Below, piece after piece: positions 48,708 through 59,560 of a DNA stretch of 64,000 bases (its first letter is position 1; each line of letters opens with the position of its first letter). Made by a program: the position numbers and the translations under genes. Source of the DNA: Nemertoderma westbladi (lineage: Eukaryota; Xenacoelomorpha; Nemertodermatida; Nemertodermatidae); contig JAUCBJ010005141.1 of the NCBI GenBank assembly GCA_032718475.1, positions 1-64,000 on the forward strand. Direction: 5' to 3'. The notes below the pieces were generated by a model, which saw only the letters and a list, made by a program, of their open reading frames with translations, was not told the DNA's origin and searched no databases.

Positions 48708-49911
48708 TGTAAAAGCTTTTGCTGAATTGTCCGGTTATTTTTCCTTATTTTTCCCGTAAAATACTCTGTAGTTGGTTTACCAGGCACAAAAAGGCCGTGT
48801 CCTTGCTGTACTGGTGTTTTAGCGGACATAAAAGCTATTTCTTCTGTATTTGTACTTTAGAGGACATAATCCGTAATTCCGTGACGTAAAAGCTCGATAC
48901 TCTTGAAAACAGTGTCGCTACCATGACGACGGCTAGCAGCTGATATTGCCACGTCGACGTTTCTTTGTCTCTTTGTTCTCTCGTTGTTCAGGTTGACCAA
49001 TGAGAGCGTTTGTTGTCTCTGTGTTAGAGGTGTATACAGAAACTCAGTAGTTCAGTGTTATGTTTTGCCCAGAGCCTAAGAACCGGCTTTTGGCACCTCC
49101 GTGTTTTCAGTTTTTAGTCTTACACTAGTAGGTTTAATTATAAGGACATATATCCTTTAACCTAACGACTACTGCTAACTGATCATACATACTGACTTCT
49201 GAAACATTGCAAACTCATAACAATCAGTGTTTTCATTGTTGTTTTATACTGCTATTTACTGTCAGTTCTTCATAATATGGTTGATGAATTATTATATTTG
49301 GAATAATGATAAATAACCCCGAAACCCAATATTCTTGATATACCGAAGGTAAGAGAGAAAGGTTACCAATAACGATTGTGACTTATGTTAAAGTGGTTTG
49401 AAGTGAATCTAATGTTATTTGATAGACCCTACATGAGTCAGTCTGTGTTCCTTTTATATGTGACTAAAATCAGTGAAGATTGGCAGATTAGTGTGCAGTA
49501 TTGTGCAGCATTGTGTATGAGCGAGTCTGTTAAAGAAGCAATTCCTAAAGAATGCGCCATATATGTGAATTATAATTGAGCCATATCGTTGTGAGTAGTT
49601 TAAGTCATAACTCTGTTTATATAGATAAAGCGCCACGTCCTAAAGGAACTGTTAATATTCCCGAAGGTGAATAATATTGTCAGAGATTATATAATACTGT
49701 CAGTCGAATAATACATTAGGCTTACATAGCAATAAAATTAAACCGTCGAACCCAATCTCCCGGGAATATCCAGCGGGTGAATGATCGCGCACAGATTGGT
49801 TTCGACTAGTGTAGTGAATCAAATACTTGTCATAGACTAAAAACCGATTTAATATCTAGAAGACATCTTAATTTGGTGGGTTAAACTGCCAAAGGTCTGA
49901 ATGCGCGAACA
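48708..49911 (+). repeat. 5' LTR of element B (1204 bp)
   Basis: Starts TGTAAAAGCTTTTGC and ends GCGCGAACA. Candidate signals are CAGCTG near 48936, CCAAT at 48997-49001 and AATAAA at 49731-49736. A 64-codon open frame at 49385-49579 is identical in the 3' LTR. The element's promoter, poly(A) site and R region should lie here. Confidence 0.9.
48997..49001 (+). promoter_or_regulatory. CCAAT box in 5' LTR of element B
   Basis: CCAATGAGAGCG keeps the position of CCAATCAGAGCG in the diverged LTR of element A. Plausible U3 promoter site. Confidence 0.4.
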
Positions 49912-52143
49912 ATAACGGATATTTAGTCTGTATTGCAGTGTAGGCATTAAATACAGTTTAATATTGTTCTGGTAAGAACAATAACGGATATTGCTTCTTT
50001 ATTGCAGTAAGCAATAAAGTCGAAAGTACCGGTCGACCGGTAACCAGTAGGCCTGACTGCCTGATCATCCGGACCGGTACCTACAGCAGTATTATTCGAT
50101 TTTGATTATTATATACCAGTAGGCCTTAATAATTAATCAGGGACTGCAGCCCTGGTTTTTTATTGAGATTTTTACTTATTTCTGTCAAGTTTTATTTATT
50201 TGTAGGCCAGTATTGAACAGAAGGCGTGTAAGCCTGATCATATTGTACAGACAAGTTGTAGGCTGAGCTGTTGTCTGATTGCTGTTAAGTCTGAACGGAT
50301 TGCAGTGTGTGTAGGTCACCTGTCCGAGAAAGAACGGTTGGGAAGTAGGGGTAGCCATTGCTGTAAAGTAAACCCCCAATTAAAGAATAAGTCGTACTAC
50401 TGGGTTAGAACGCATACTCCCTAATCATTTCGGAGTCTGCATGTCCTGTAGTTTATTTAGGCTTGAGAGTAGTCTGCCATCGTTGAGTCTGTACTTTGTT
50501 TGTGTAAGTCTGTACGGGTAGCGTATAATATTTATTTAGATAATTTGTAGGCTGGATAGTTGTCTGGCTGTTATTAAGTCTGAACGGATTGCAGCGTGTG
50601 TAGATCACTTGTCCGATAAAGAACGGTTAGGAAGTAGGGGCAGCGAATGCTGTAAGGTAAACCCCCGACTAAAGAATAAGTCGTACTACTGGGTTAGAAC
50701 GCATACTACCTAATCATTTCGGAGTCTGCATGTACTGTAGTTTATTTAGGCTTGATAGTAGTCTGTCAGTGTTTGGTCTGCATTTTGTTTGAGTGGTTTG
50801 TACGCGTAGCGTAATATTTATTATTCAGAGTTTATGCGATTATTCGCAACATTCATTCCCCAAGTTTGTTCCTACAGTAATTGTGTTTGTTATACATACC
50901 GCTATAGTTAAATTAACCCTGGTACTACACGGGCTGCTTGGCGTAGGTAAAGACTGGTGATTTTGTGCATCGGTCACTCCAGCAGATGCCGTGGTTCTTT
51001 TAGCTGTTCAAGTATATTTAACTACAGATTATATGTTATACAAGTACTCGTACCTAATTTAGGGTTTAGTGTACAGTGCTTTCCGAAAGTAATTAGTGTA
51101 GGCATTATATTTGTGTTGTAAAGTGGTTGATAGGCACGTTCGATTAGCTCTATTAACTTCTAGGTAGGAACACTCCGTGATACATAACGTAGAACCTATA
51201 GCGATACGGCTATAGGTCGTCAGGCGGTGGTATTTTCCTATCTGGACAACGCAGTGTATTTACTACTACTTATTATTTTCAAATACCGCAGTACCCTGTC
51301 CGTTGTAATAACCAGATTTCTAACCCTTTGTTAGGCTGGTTTGTAGACTTCTTGTAAAATTACCCTGAAATTTCGTATTTTGTGTTTTTGTAAATTTTTG
51401 TGTTTATTTAGAGATTGTAATCTCACCCGAATTGTACGTAATTTGTAGTATTAAGTAACTTAGGTAAATTAGAATTATTTGTTTTAGTGTCCTATAAGTA
51501 ACACTTCACTGAAAGCGCACCGCTTTGTGTAGTGATTACTCCCCAGAAATAATAACATTTATTTCAACATTGACAAAACCCATTAAAACGGGTATATATA
51601 TATTATAAATCAACTCAAACGATTTATAAATAGTAGGCCTGCCATACAACAATTAGGTCTCAATATCAGTTGGACTACTGCTCAAATAACAGTAATAAAG
51701 TAAGTTAAAGTAACCAAGTAACCCTTAAAATTCAGAAATTCGATTATTTAAAATAATTGACATACCGGTATTACAATAGGCTTATTATATTTATTTCTAT
51801 AAATTTTAGGTTGAAATCATACCGGTACTCTGTAATTAATTCTAGTCTGTAATTATACTTATATATATACACTATAAGTGTAAACTGCATACCGGTATTC
51901 ACGATAGGCCTATTATATATTTATATATATTTGTGCTAAAATTATATACCGGTTTCGGTGATAAACCTAGTCTGTAATAATAGTTATATACTATAAGCAT
52001 ACCGGTATTCTAATATATTATATATATCACGATACACTGAGTAGCAGTACCGGTAATTAATTACTAGGCTAGCAGTTAATACTGAATTACTAGACTTGCT
52101 TAGACTGTAATATAGCAGTAGGCATCCAACTGTACAAACAAAC
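49912..52143 (+). other. Leader of element B, non-coding
   Basis: About 2.2 kb without a supported gene. The first bases (ATAACGGATATTTAGTC) lack a TGG-initiated tRNA primer site; ACAATAACGGATATT is repeated at about 49909 and 49979. A segment of about 288 bp is tandemly duplicated (about 50251-50540 and 50541-50830), whereas element A has one copy (39699-39990). Close to gag, ATACCGGTA palindromes recur at about 125-base spacing, as in element A. Confidence 0.6.
50251..50830. repeat. Two tandem copies of an about 288-bp leader segment
   Basis: Both copies carry TTGTAGGCTG, TCTGAACGGATTGCAG, AGAATAAGTCGTACTACTGG and TTTCGGAGTCTGCATGT in the same order. The single homologous copy in element A means the duplication is specific to element B or its sublineage. 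Confidence 0.75.
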
Positions 52144-55100
52144 ATGTCTGACACAAGGCAAACTCTGTCAGATAGTCTCCTAGAAACAACAGTCTGTTTA
52201 TCAGATAGGAGTATAGAGAATCCCAGACCGAGGTCTGAAACCCCTCCTACTGTAAGAAAGACAACCCCTACAGTAGCTGTGTCAGAACCTAGGTTGGTAG
52301 AAGCGATTTCGCAATTTGCGAAGTTAGTGAAGCGCCGTTGGTCTGCCATAGGCACTCGGGCCCAAGTCAAGCGGGACCAAGAAGCAGCGGAACCGCAACA
52401 ACCCGCGAGCCAAGAACTTACTTCTCAACGGCCTGATAGCTCCAGTAGTTCGGATACTGTTGAGCGGACGCCCGAACGCGGAGCGAAGATGGCGGATAAG
52501 GTTTATGATGAGCGGCCAACCTATGAAGAATCAACCGACGCCACTTCTTCTCAAGAAGAAAGCGAAGCGACAGCAGAGAAACCGCATAAGAGGGATGCCA
52601 TTGACATCTATCTGTCAGACTATCAACGTTTTGTGGGAGATGAAGAGTTGAGGAGAAGGCTGGAGGGGCTTAGTCCTAATAGCGAAGGAGCCAAACTTGT
52701 GTTAGATGCGATTGATGTGGATAGGTTAGCGGCGAACCAAGCTAAATTCGATGAACAACTCCGCATCGCTAGAGAAAAGGAAGAACAAGTAAGGAAAAAA
52801 CGTATAGAAGATAGAAAGACAGCAGCAGCGGCAGTGGCAGTGGCAGAAGCGGAAAGAAAGGCAGCAGAGGCAGTGGCAGAGGCAAAAGCGGCAGCTGCAG
52901 CAATAAAAGCGGCAGCGGCAGAGGCAAAAGCGGCAGCAGCAGAAGCGGAAAGAAAGATAGCAGTGGCAGAAGCAGAACGGAGGGCATCTGAAGAGACAAC
53001 CCAACTAGAGTTGGAAAATCTTCAAGAGAGGCAAGATAACTTTAATAAACAGTTAACAGCTAGTAATATGCATATGATGAATCGATCTACTCCCAAACGA
53101 CAAGGTTATACATCATCTGAGGAAGGTAATACCACCGACACTGAAGGCGGAGGAAATCGATCCCGCCTAAGCAGACGTAAAAGAACATTCCACCGTCAGA
53201 AATTGCCTGATTTGCCTCCAGCTGTTAGAAGGCAACTAAATAACACCAACTTAGAGAGTACAGAACCCACAGACCAAATAATTACAATAGAAAGACTCCC
53301 TACTATAGTAGATGAGCCTGAAATAAGTAGGCCTGTTCATGAAATCACCCCTTCGGTAATAGATACACCTGTGCTCCCTGAAGCTACCTATAAATTCCCT
53401 CTGCATAGCACTAAGCTACCTGTGCCCCGTAGAACTGCCCAGGAGACAGTTCAGGTCCTGGACCCCGAGCGAAATATTCCAAATTTGTCGCCCGTTGTCC
53501 CTCGTCTGCCCGCTACGACGTTGGCGGATCCCGTTTCAGCGGTTGATTGGGTAGACGAGAGACGGCGGGGGATGGATATTCTCCTCGGAGAGATGAAGGA
53601 GAATCGGATACGCTCCTCCCAACAGGTCCGAGAGTTGGAAGGGACTGTCCAACATTTAAAGGGAACAGTGAGGGAAAGTAAGTTAGAGTTGCAAGAAGTG
53701 CAGCAAAATATCGCGCTAGAGCGCGATAAATTAGTAAATTTACAAAAGGGTATACCACCACCCCCTGTAACAATGTGTCAACCCGTTAGGTCTGAAGTAT
53801 CTCATGCGCAAGGTGTGGAGCCTACACGCATTTATACTGCTAGCGAAGTAGAAACTCCTATAATGAACCCTATTAAGGGTAATTATATACCTGTTGATAA
53901 TGACATTCCCTATAGAACTGATCATAATCCGAGAAATTTATATACCGATAACTCGATATTAAATAACACGATGGCCCAAGAAAGTTTTACGCGTCAAATG
54001 GCTAGAACCGAAGCCCGGCAAGCGGTAAAGGTGGGAGAGATCGTCAAGTTCAATGGAGATGAGATGAAATGGTTACCTTTTAATGAATATTATAAAGATA
54101 ACATACAGAACTCTGTACTATCTAACGGAGAGAAACTTAGATTCCTCATCGAATGTTTGGAAGGACCTCCCAAGTCAATGGCGTTAAAATTTATTGGACA
54201 TCCAGATGGATTAAGACAAGTTTGGGATACACTAAACATCAGGTATGGTAATAGGACTAACATAGCTAGGTATTTATATGCGAAATTAATGGCGCCCCGA
54301 AAGTTTCTTAGCAGCGGGATTATAGAGTTTTCCGATGAGATTCAGGAGATCTGTAGACAACTAGATTGGTTAGGTAAGTCTCATGAATACCAGAATTCTA
54401 TGGTTGTAGGAGCCTTAGCATCTACTTTGCCCAAGGGTGGAGTAGGTACACGCTGGGACAAGAAGGTGTTATATATGATGGAACAACAACGACGAGACCC
54501 TACCATGACTGATCTCATGTCATTCTTAGATAGAGAAGTGAAATTACAGCTCCTAAGGCAGTCCAGAGAGAAGACATTGGAAAACAAGGTAAGTGAGAAA
54601 CCCGTTTCTAGGAGAAGGGTAACACCAGTATGTTATACCGACGACGGTGAAAGCCAAACTTCTCAAGGAGAGGACAGCGGGAAAGACACTGACAGATCTT
54701 ATTATGTCAATAAAATGCCTAAAGATCAGGTAAGTAAATCCGAGTCTCGACCCAATGACAGAAGGGAACCGGTACAAAAAACCCTTCCTACGTCTCCTAA
54801 AAGAATTCAGGTGAGAAAGCCCGAGGAAAGAACAAGTGTGCACAATGTTATTCAAAATAAGGTAAGTAACATCAAACCGAAATGTGCGCTATGTGACGGG
54901 ACCCACCATTTGAATAGGTGTGATGAATTTCTAAAGAAATCATTAACGGAGAGACGCGAAGTCATGTGGGATAAGCGGTTATGTTATAATTGCCTCAGAC
55001 AAGGACACCAACGGCGAACCTGTTTCTCTGACATAAGGTGTGCAAAGTGCGGCGCAAAACATCATATCTTGTTGCACACGGAATTCGAACGAAACAGCCC

Positions 55101-56622
55101 GAGTCAGGTAAGTGAGTCCGAACTACATGTCCAATTCAGTGATGTGAACGACACTGATCAATCTGAGATGGAAGGATTCTATACGGACGAGTTCTCCGAC
55201 GAAAACGAATCCTGTTACTTAATAAACACCACCGCAGTGTATCGAGCACTCATGTATGAGAAAGACACAGACAGCGACCTCACCCTAACTACTTCAGATC
55301 AACAACCATCTTGGAAAGCGCCAACTTCCAATATAGGAATCCGAGAATTTCCTGTAGTCCAGTTAAGGGTTCACGGACCTAAACGGAGTTATGTAGTGAA
55401 CGCCCTCCTTGACTCCGGTAGTACAGGAACATTCATCGACCAAGAGCTAGCCGAAGACATATTTGCTGGACAACCCAAGTTCCGAACTACGCTCAACATG
55501 TCAGGCATTATGCAAGTCTGGAAATCCACAATAACAGCGGATTATTATGTAGGAGCGTTGTCCACCCCCCAGGACGAACTAGGAGAACATAGCATCAGGT
55601 CAGTGAAAATGGTGGCTATAAAGAACTTCGCTACTACTCAAGCAGACCTTTATAATTGGGACGAGGATGAGAGCATCCAACATCTTAACATACCTCGATT
55701 CCAGACTGATTATCCTGGAGTGCAAATACTCATCGGCCAAAACGCGCATGAGGCGCTGGAGACATTAGAGAAACGACCTACTCAACCGCAGCCACTACAG
55801 ACCTATGCGGTAAGAACTAGAGTAGGTTGGTACCTTACTGGACCTTCCCGTAGAACGCTCAGGGAAAGACTGCTTCAAGATCGCGTCTGCCAGGTGAGTG
55901 AATGGGAAGATGATACTAGTGAGGGAGATGACCCAACTGAGGGAACACCACACTCCTCAGATAATGACAATCTTAGCTCCAATGTAGATCAATGGAGATA
56001 TTGCCCCAAGAAGTTTAATCCAACTGACATCGCTTCCAGAGGAGCAACTCCTCAAGAACTGACAGATACTACAGACCGGTTAGGTGAACCCGACTTCCTG
56101 AGTAAGGAGGATGAATGGCCTCCCCATCTTACTCCGACTGAGATTAGACCAGCCAAGGGAGCGGAGAAAGTCAAACCTAAAACCCGGACGGGTGGATCGG
56201 AGTTATTTGAACCCGGGATAGATCTGTCGGTATTACATATTGCCAGGGACGACGCCGTGGATCTGGACCTCCCCACCGCGAGTGGATCCTTCATGAAGAT
56301 CAGAGAGAGCGATTGGAGCTCTGGAACATCAGACGTCTCGCAGGGACTCTCACCTCTCCTGCAGGGAGCGACGGACCACTATAGCTCCTGGAATCGGCTT
56401 TGTAAAGCCGTCGTGTACCTAGAGCGATGTTTCTATCGTCACTATTCCAGGACGAAGAGGAAACCTGGAATTGTATTCGGGATGCAGCGACTCAATCACC
56501 CAGTCGGTCGTTTGTGTTTACCGGAAGGGAATGGAGGACTCTCCGGAAACTGTGGAAGGCAAGATTCTCTTCCCACGACCACCTCCCTAATCCTTCAAAC
56601 ATCTAGGGACTCCATAACGTAA
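52144..56622 (+). CDS. Gag-protease polyprotein of element B with RT and integrase deleted
   Basis: 1492 codons, open throughout. Regions: N-terminal Ser/Glu-rich part; Ala/Glu/Lys coiled coil (about 205-305); basic SRLSRRKRTFHRQK; a second heptad-rich stretch (about 490-540); DUF1759-like Gag domain (about 630-819, with FNGDEMKWLPFNEYY and LIECLEGPPK); three zinc-knuckle-like clusters (about 914-978: CALCDG, CYNCLRQGH, CAKCGAKHH); aspartic protease with DSGS at 1090-1093; ILIGQNAHEAL (about 1195) and RTRVGWYLTGP (about 1224-1234), which in BEL/Pao precede RT. Only about 45 residues later comes NVDQWRYCPKKFNPTDIASR (about 1280), normally the far side of RNase H; then SSWNRLCKAVVYLERC (about 1413), normally just before integrase, and a short unrelated tail. 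Several hundred RT/RNase H residues and the integrase core are absent. Proposed role: capsid and processing only. Confidence 0.88.
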   Translation: MSDTRQTLSDSLLETTVCLSDRSIENPRPRSETPPTVRKTTPTVAVSEPRLVEAISQFAKLVKRRWSAIGTRAQVKRDQEAAEPQQPASQELTSQRPDSSSSSDTVERTPERGAKMADKVYDERPTYEESTDATSSQEESEATAEKPHKRDAIDIYLSDYQRFVGDEELRRRLEGLSPNSEGAKLVLDAIDVDRLAANQAKFDEQLRIAREKEEQVRKKRIEDRKTAAAAVAVAEAERKAAEAVAEAKAAAAAIKAAAAEAKAAAAEAERKIAVAEAERRASEETTQLELENLQERQDNFNKQLTASNMHMMNRSTPKRQGYTSSEEGNTTDTEGGGNRSRLSRRKRTFHRQKLPDLPPAVRRQLNNTNLESTEPTDQIITIERLPTIVDEPEISRPVHEITPSVIDTPVLPEATYKFPLHSTKLPVPRRTAQETVQVLDPERNIPNLSPVVPRLPATTLADPVSAVDWVDERRRGMDILLGEMKENRIRSSQQVRELEGTVQHLKGTVRESKLELQEVQQNIALERDKLVNLQKGIPPPPVTMCQPVRSEVSHAQGVEPTRIYTASEVETPIMNPIKGNYIPVDNDIPYRTDHNPRNLYTDNSILNNTMAQESFTRQMARTEARQAVKVGEIVKFNGDEMKWLPFNEYYKDNIQNSVLSNGEKLRFLIECLEGPPKSMALKFIGHPDGLRQVWDTLNIRYGNRTNIARYLYAKLMAPRKFLSSGIIEFSDEIQEICRQLDWLGKSHEYQNSMVVGALASTLPKGGVGTRWDKKVLYMMEQQRRDPTMTDLMSFLDREVKLQLLRQSREKTLENKVSEKPVSRRRVTPVCYTDDGESQTSQGEDSGKDTDRSYYVNKMPKDQVSKSESRPNDRREPVQKTLPTSPKRIQVRKPEERTSVHNVIQNKVSNIKPKCALCDGTHHLNRCDEFLKKSLTERREVMWDKRLCYNCLRQGHQRRTCFSDIRCAKCGAKHHILLHTEFERNSPSQVSESELHVQFSDVNDTDQSEMEGFYTDEFSDENESCYLINTTAVYRALMYEKDTDSDLTLTTSDQQPSWKAPTSNIGIREFPVVQLRVHGPKRSYVVNALLDSGSTGTFIDQELAEDIFAGQPKFRTTLNMSGIMQVWKSTITADYYVGALSTPQDELGEHSIRSVKMVAIKNFATTQADLYNWDEDESIQHLNIPRFQTDYPGVQILIGQNAHEALETLEKRPTQPQPLQTYAVRTRVGWYLTGPSRRTLRERLLQDRVCQVSEWEDDTSEGDDPTEGTPHSSDNDNLSSNVDQWRYCPKKFNPTDIASRGATPQELTDTTDRLGEPDFLSKEDEWPPHLTPTEIRPAKGAEKVKPKTRTGGSELFEPGIDLSVLHIARDDAVDLDLPTASGSFMKIRESDWSSGTSDVSQGLSPLLQGATDHYSSWNRLCKAVVYLERCFYRHYSRTKRKPGIVFGMQRLNHPVGRLCLPEGNGGLSGNCGRQDSLPTTTSLILQTSRDSIT
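54371..55899 (+). promoter_or_regulatory. Cluster of 5' splice-donor-like motifs within the gag-protease ORF
   Basis: Strings matching (A/C)AG|GT(A/G)AG lie at 54586-54594, 54727-54735, 54808-54816, 54859-54867, 55105-55113 and 55891-55899, with TAGGTAAGT at 54371-54379. At the protein level these encode a recurring (K/Q)-V-(S/R) followed by a charged residue or Asn. The motifs at 45847-45855 and 46096-46104 in element A and at 63847-63855 in copy C are retained. Function is unknown: spliced subgenomic RNA, U1 binding or a peptide repeat are all possible. Confidence 0.4.
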
Positions 56623-57690
56623 CAACATATGGAGTGGGTGTGTGACTCTATTATTTTATATTATTTTATTATTTTTATATTTCTGTATGTATTACTATGT
56701 AATTTTATTATAATCGTTTTCTTTAATTTTATTCAGTAGAATGTTATTTTAGCGATTATTTAGTAGATTAGTGCAATATATATTCGCGTTTATTACTTAA
56801 TTACGTATATATTATATTTAATGCGACGGCAAGAAATAATTCTTTTCCTCTTTCCTTACTGTCCGTATCATATTATAAATACATGACTACAGTAAGATGA
56901 AATGTCCGTACTTATTAAAGTACAATAAAGCCACTACTATATTTAAGTATTATTGGTAGGCAGAGTATTAGGAATGCAAAGTTCAGATCCTCGTGTCTCG
57001 GCTAAACCAAGCTCTGGGTAGACCTTGGAAACGACTTGCCTCTTCACACTGACATTGCTTCGTGCGATATTGCTCTCATACCGTATATTAAATAATACAT
57101 ATAGTAGCGTGATGTCCCTTTAACAGTAGCGTATAACGCAAAATAAATCTGTTAAACCCTTTGACCATCTGTAATTCTAGTCGATTAAGATATCGTGGCA
57201 CCCACCGATATACTTGAAAGACAAATTATAGAATCAGTGGTTAACGTCCCCAGACAAGTTCTGGAATAAATCGGTGCCCATCTCAAATATTAATTAGTTA
57301 ATATTTACAAATCAAATAAGTCAAAATCTGTAAAATTCAGATCCTTCAACAATTCTAGTCAATTAAGATATCGTAGCATTTACCGATATTCTTAAAGAGA
57401 CAATTTTCTTAGAATTAAGGATCTTGTGTCCCTAGACATGTTCTAGAATCAAAATATGCCCATTTAATTATCAAATAATAAAATTTCAGGGAATAAATTT
57501 AAATTCATGTCTTTTAATGAATTTAATAAATTGCCATTTTACGCGATTTATAACATTCCCAAAATTCCATTAATCAATAGATCACGGGAGCGGAGATTTA
57601 TATTATTATGCGTATGCGTGTACGAAAGTCTCCCAAACATAGTTAATAGCCGATAAAATTCGTAAAGTCATGTATAAACAGGACATTGAC
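56623..57690 (+). other. 3' non-coding stretch of element B
   Basis: AT-rich and closely similar to 47598-48702 of element A, including CTCGTGTCTCGGCTAAACCA and GGGAGCGGAGATT (near 57591). No open frame of note. The conservation of about 1 kb of non-coding sequence in both copies shows it is an integral part of the element. Confidence 0.65.
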
Positions 57691-57771
57691 TATTAAAGAA
57701 TTACTATTAAATAACATCCCAGATCTGTATGCATTGGAATCACCCTAATTCTACCGCTAGCTTTGCATAAT

Positions 57772-57785
57772 GTCACCATAGCAAC
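57772..57785 (+). promoter_or_regulatory. X-box (RFX site) upstream of the tail ORF of element B
   Basis: GTCACCATAGCAAC is a perfect match to the RFX-factor X-box consensus (GTNRCC, two-base spacer, RGYAAC). The same 14-mer is kept at 60935-60948 in the A tail, although its neighbourhood has diverged. It lies about 500 bases before the ATG at 58273. X-boxes typically drive ciliary and testis genes, so the downstream coding segment may be a captured host gene with its promoter. That is inference. Confidence 0.5.
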
Positions 57786-58272
57786 AACCACGCTAGAATT
57801 AGAATTGAGTTAAACGAACAATAGAAAGCTTGTCCCATTGAATAGCATAGGGAATAAATAGCGCACTACTAGTATCCAAGGATACATAATAATACAGTGA
57901 CATTCTGGAAGGCATTGACTAACGGACAAATGGCCCAAATGTGCGTAGTTGTGACCAGTTGTGTGGTATTTGTGAGTTTATAGGTGAATGTTACTGCTAA
58001 GGTGTGTTTACAGTAGCTAGTCGCAATCGTAAAAGTAACCTATCTCTCCAAGGAAAACCTGAAGTACATCTAAGCCTTTGGGACGGACAGTTGAGTGACT
58101 TGTGCCGGTTGTCGTTGTCGTTGTGCGGCTACGTCGTTGGCGAAAGTACAGCGGCGACGACACATCGGCGCTGAGGATCTCGTACTGTCCGGGGTTGATT
58201 GGGGTAGGCAGCGACGCCCGCTCGCCTAAATATAAACTCATTATAATATGGATAAACTCATATATAGCGGAT

Positions 58273-59560
58273 ATGACGGAGTTGATAGAAGATGGTCTTG
58301 GTATCGGGGAGCGATATACTCTACTTTTACAAGCGTTTGTTGATAGCTTAATACGCGGCGACGTTAGTCCAACTGCTGCGGAGGACGATGGTCGTTATAT
58401 CGAACCGCCAATGTCCCAAGAGCAGCTCGCGCGAGTTGGACTATAGAAAATTCGCTGCTCGATATACGCGGCGTAATGGTATGTATATGGGCTTCTTAAC
58501 TACTGGTCATCCTATCGATTTACACAATACGGACTATGTCGACTATATATCCTGCCCAGCGGAGTCGGAACCATAAACGGAAATTCGAATGCGAAAATTC
58601 TATTCGAAATCGACTCGAAAGAAAAGACACTAAAGAAACAAATGGACGCGGTAACTCCAACGTATATTTGGAATTCTTGATAGAAGCATTGTAACAACAA
58701 ATAAATATCACCCGCGTTTACCCTACCAGACGTGCGTCTTTGGTATTATTACGATAAATGCCCTAGACCCAACTAATAAACGGAAAGACATAAACATCCA
58801 CGTAAACCGAAACTTGTTGACGTATCACCTATGCTCACTCGGCTCGAACGATCCTGGAGTAAACCTACGATCAGAGTCCCGGAATACTCGGTCAAACCTC
58901 CTCATTCCTTAGTTGGACCTCAGACCTGCGATCCTGGTGGTGTCGCGGATCCTCGCGGACTGTATTCACTGTTCAAAGATCTAGTGCTACCCTAACAATT
59001 AATCGGTAACACTCCGACAGTGATTTCTAGCTAGCCGCCCATCTTACCTAGCCGGATTGTGACGCGGACACCTAATATCACTATCCAACCGTATGGTCGT
59101 CCACGTTTAACGCGATACAACCCCTCATCAAGGTGAAGGAGAGCGTTGTACGAAACGAGTTAAACGCTATTTTATAAAGATCAAAAAGGAAACCTGCGTT
59201 TGTTCAGATAAACGTAAGTTATAACAGTAAGTCCAATCGATAAACGAATTGGCCTTATCTCAATTCGATTGGGAAATCCAGAATCTCTAAGAAGTTATCG
59301 AACTTGGACGATCCTATTCTCTGCGAGAGTTTTTGGATGAACGTATCCAGCTACGAGCGGAGGAAAATCAGCTCGAGGAGAAGCATATCGAAACGGCAGA
59401 TACCTCGACCACAATCTTACACCTTCTGATGCAATCATATTGCACCCTTCACCCAGGAGTTATGGCCCTCCTAGTAAAGTGGCTCCCCCCAAAGAGAAAA
59501 AGACTCTTGCTAGCCTCAAAAAACTGCGTAAACGCCGTCTGCGTAAGAAAGACTAACTGT
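58273..59560 (+). pseudogene. Unrecognised decayed coding region between pol remnant and 3' LTR
   Basis: The segment starts at ATG 58273, whose product begins MTELIEDGLGIGERY. Compared with the A tail (61436-62099) it keeps coding-like similarity through QAFVDSLIR and LTTGHPIDLH, then loses frame at about 58433. A later frame carries LWYYYDKCPRPN and TERHKHP (a CxxC with HxH, possibly metal-binding), with two adjacent stops in B. At 59220-59420 another frame gives a charged helical stretch (SLREFLDERIQLRAEENQLEEKH, shown only in part here), and near 59500-59550 a Lys/Arg-rich end. No introns are apparent. I recognise no family. Its position is that of env in retroviruses, but I see no membrane segment or signal peptide, and a captured cellular cDNA seems as likely. 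Confidence 0.45.

Noticed and set aside
52144-56622. Host multi-domain zinc-knuckle gene rather than a transposon ORF
   Set aside because: It lies between paired LTRs with a target duplication, and the order Gag, zinc knuckle, DSGS protease and pol remnants is that of BEL/Pao.
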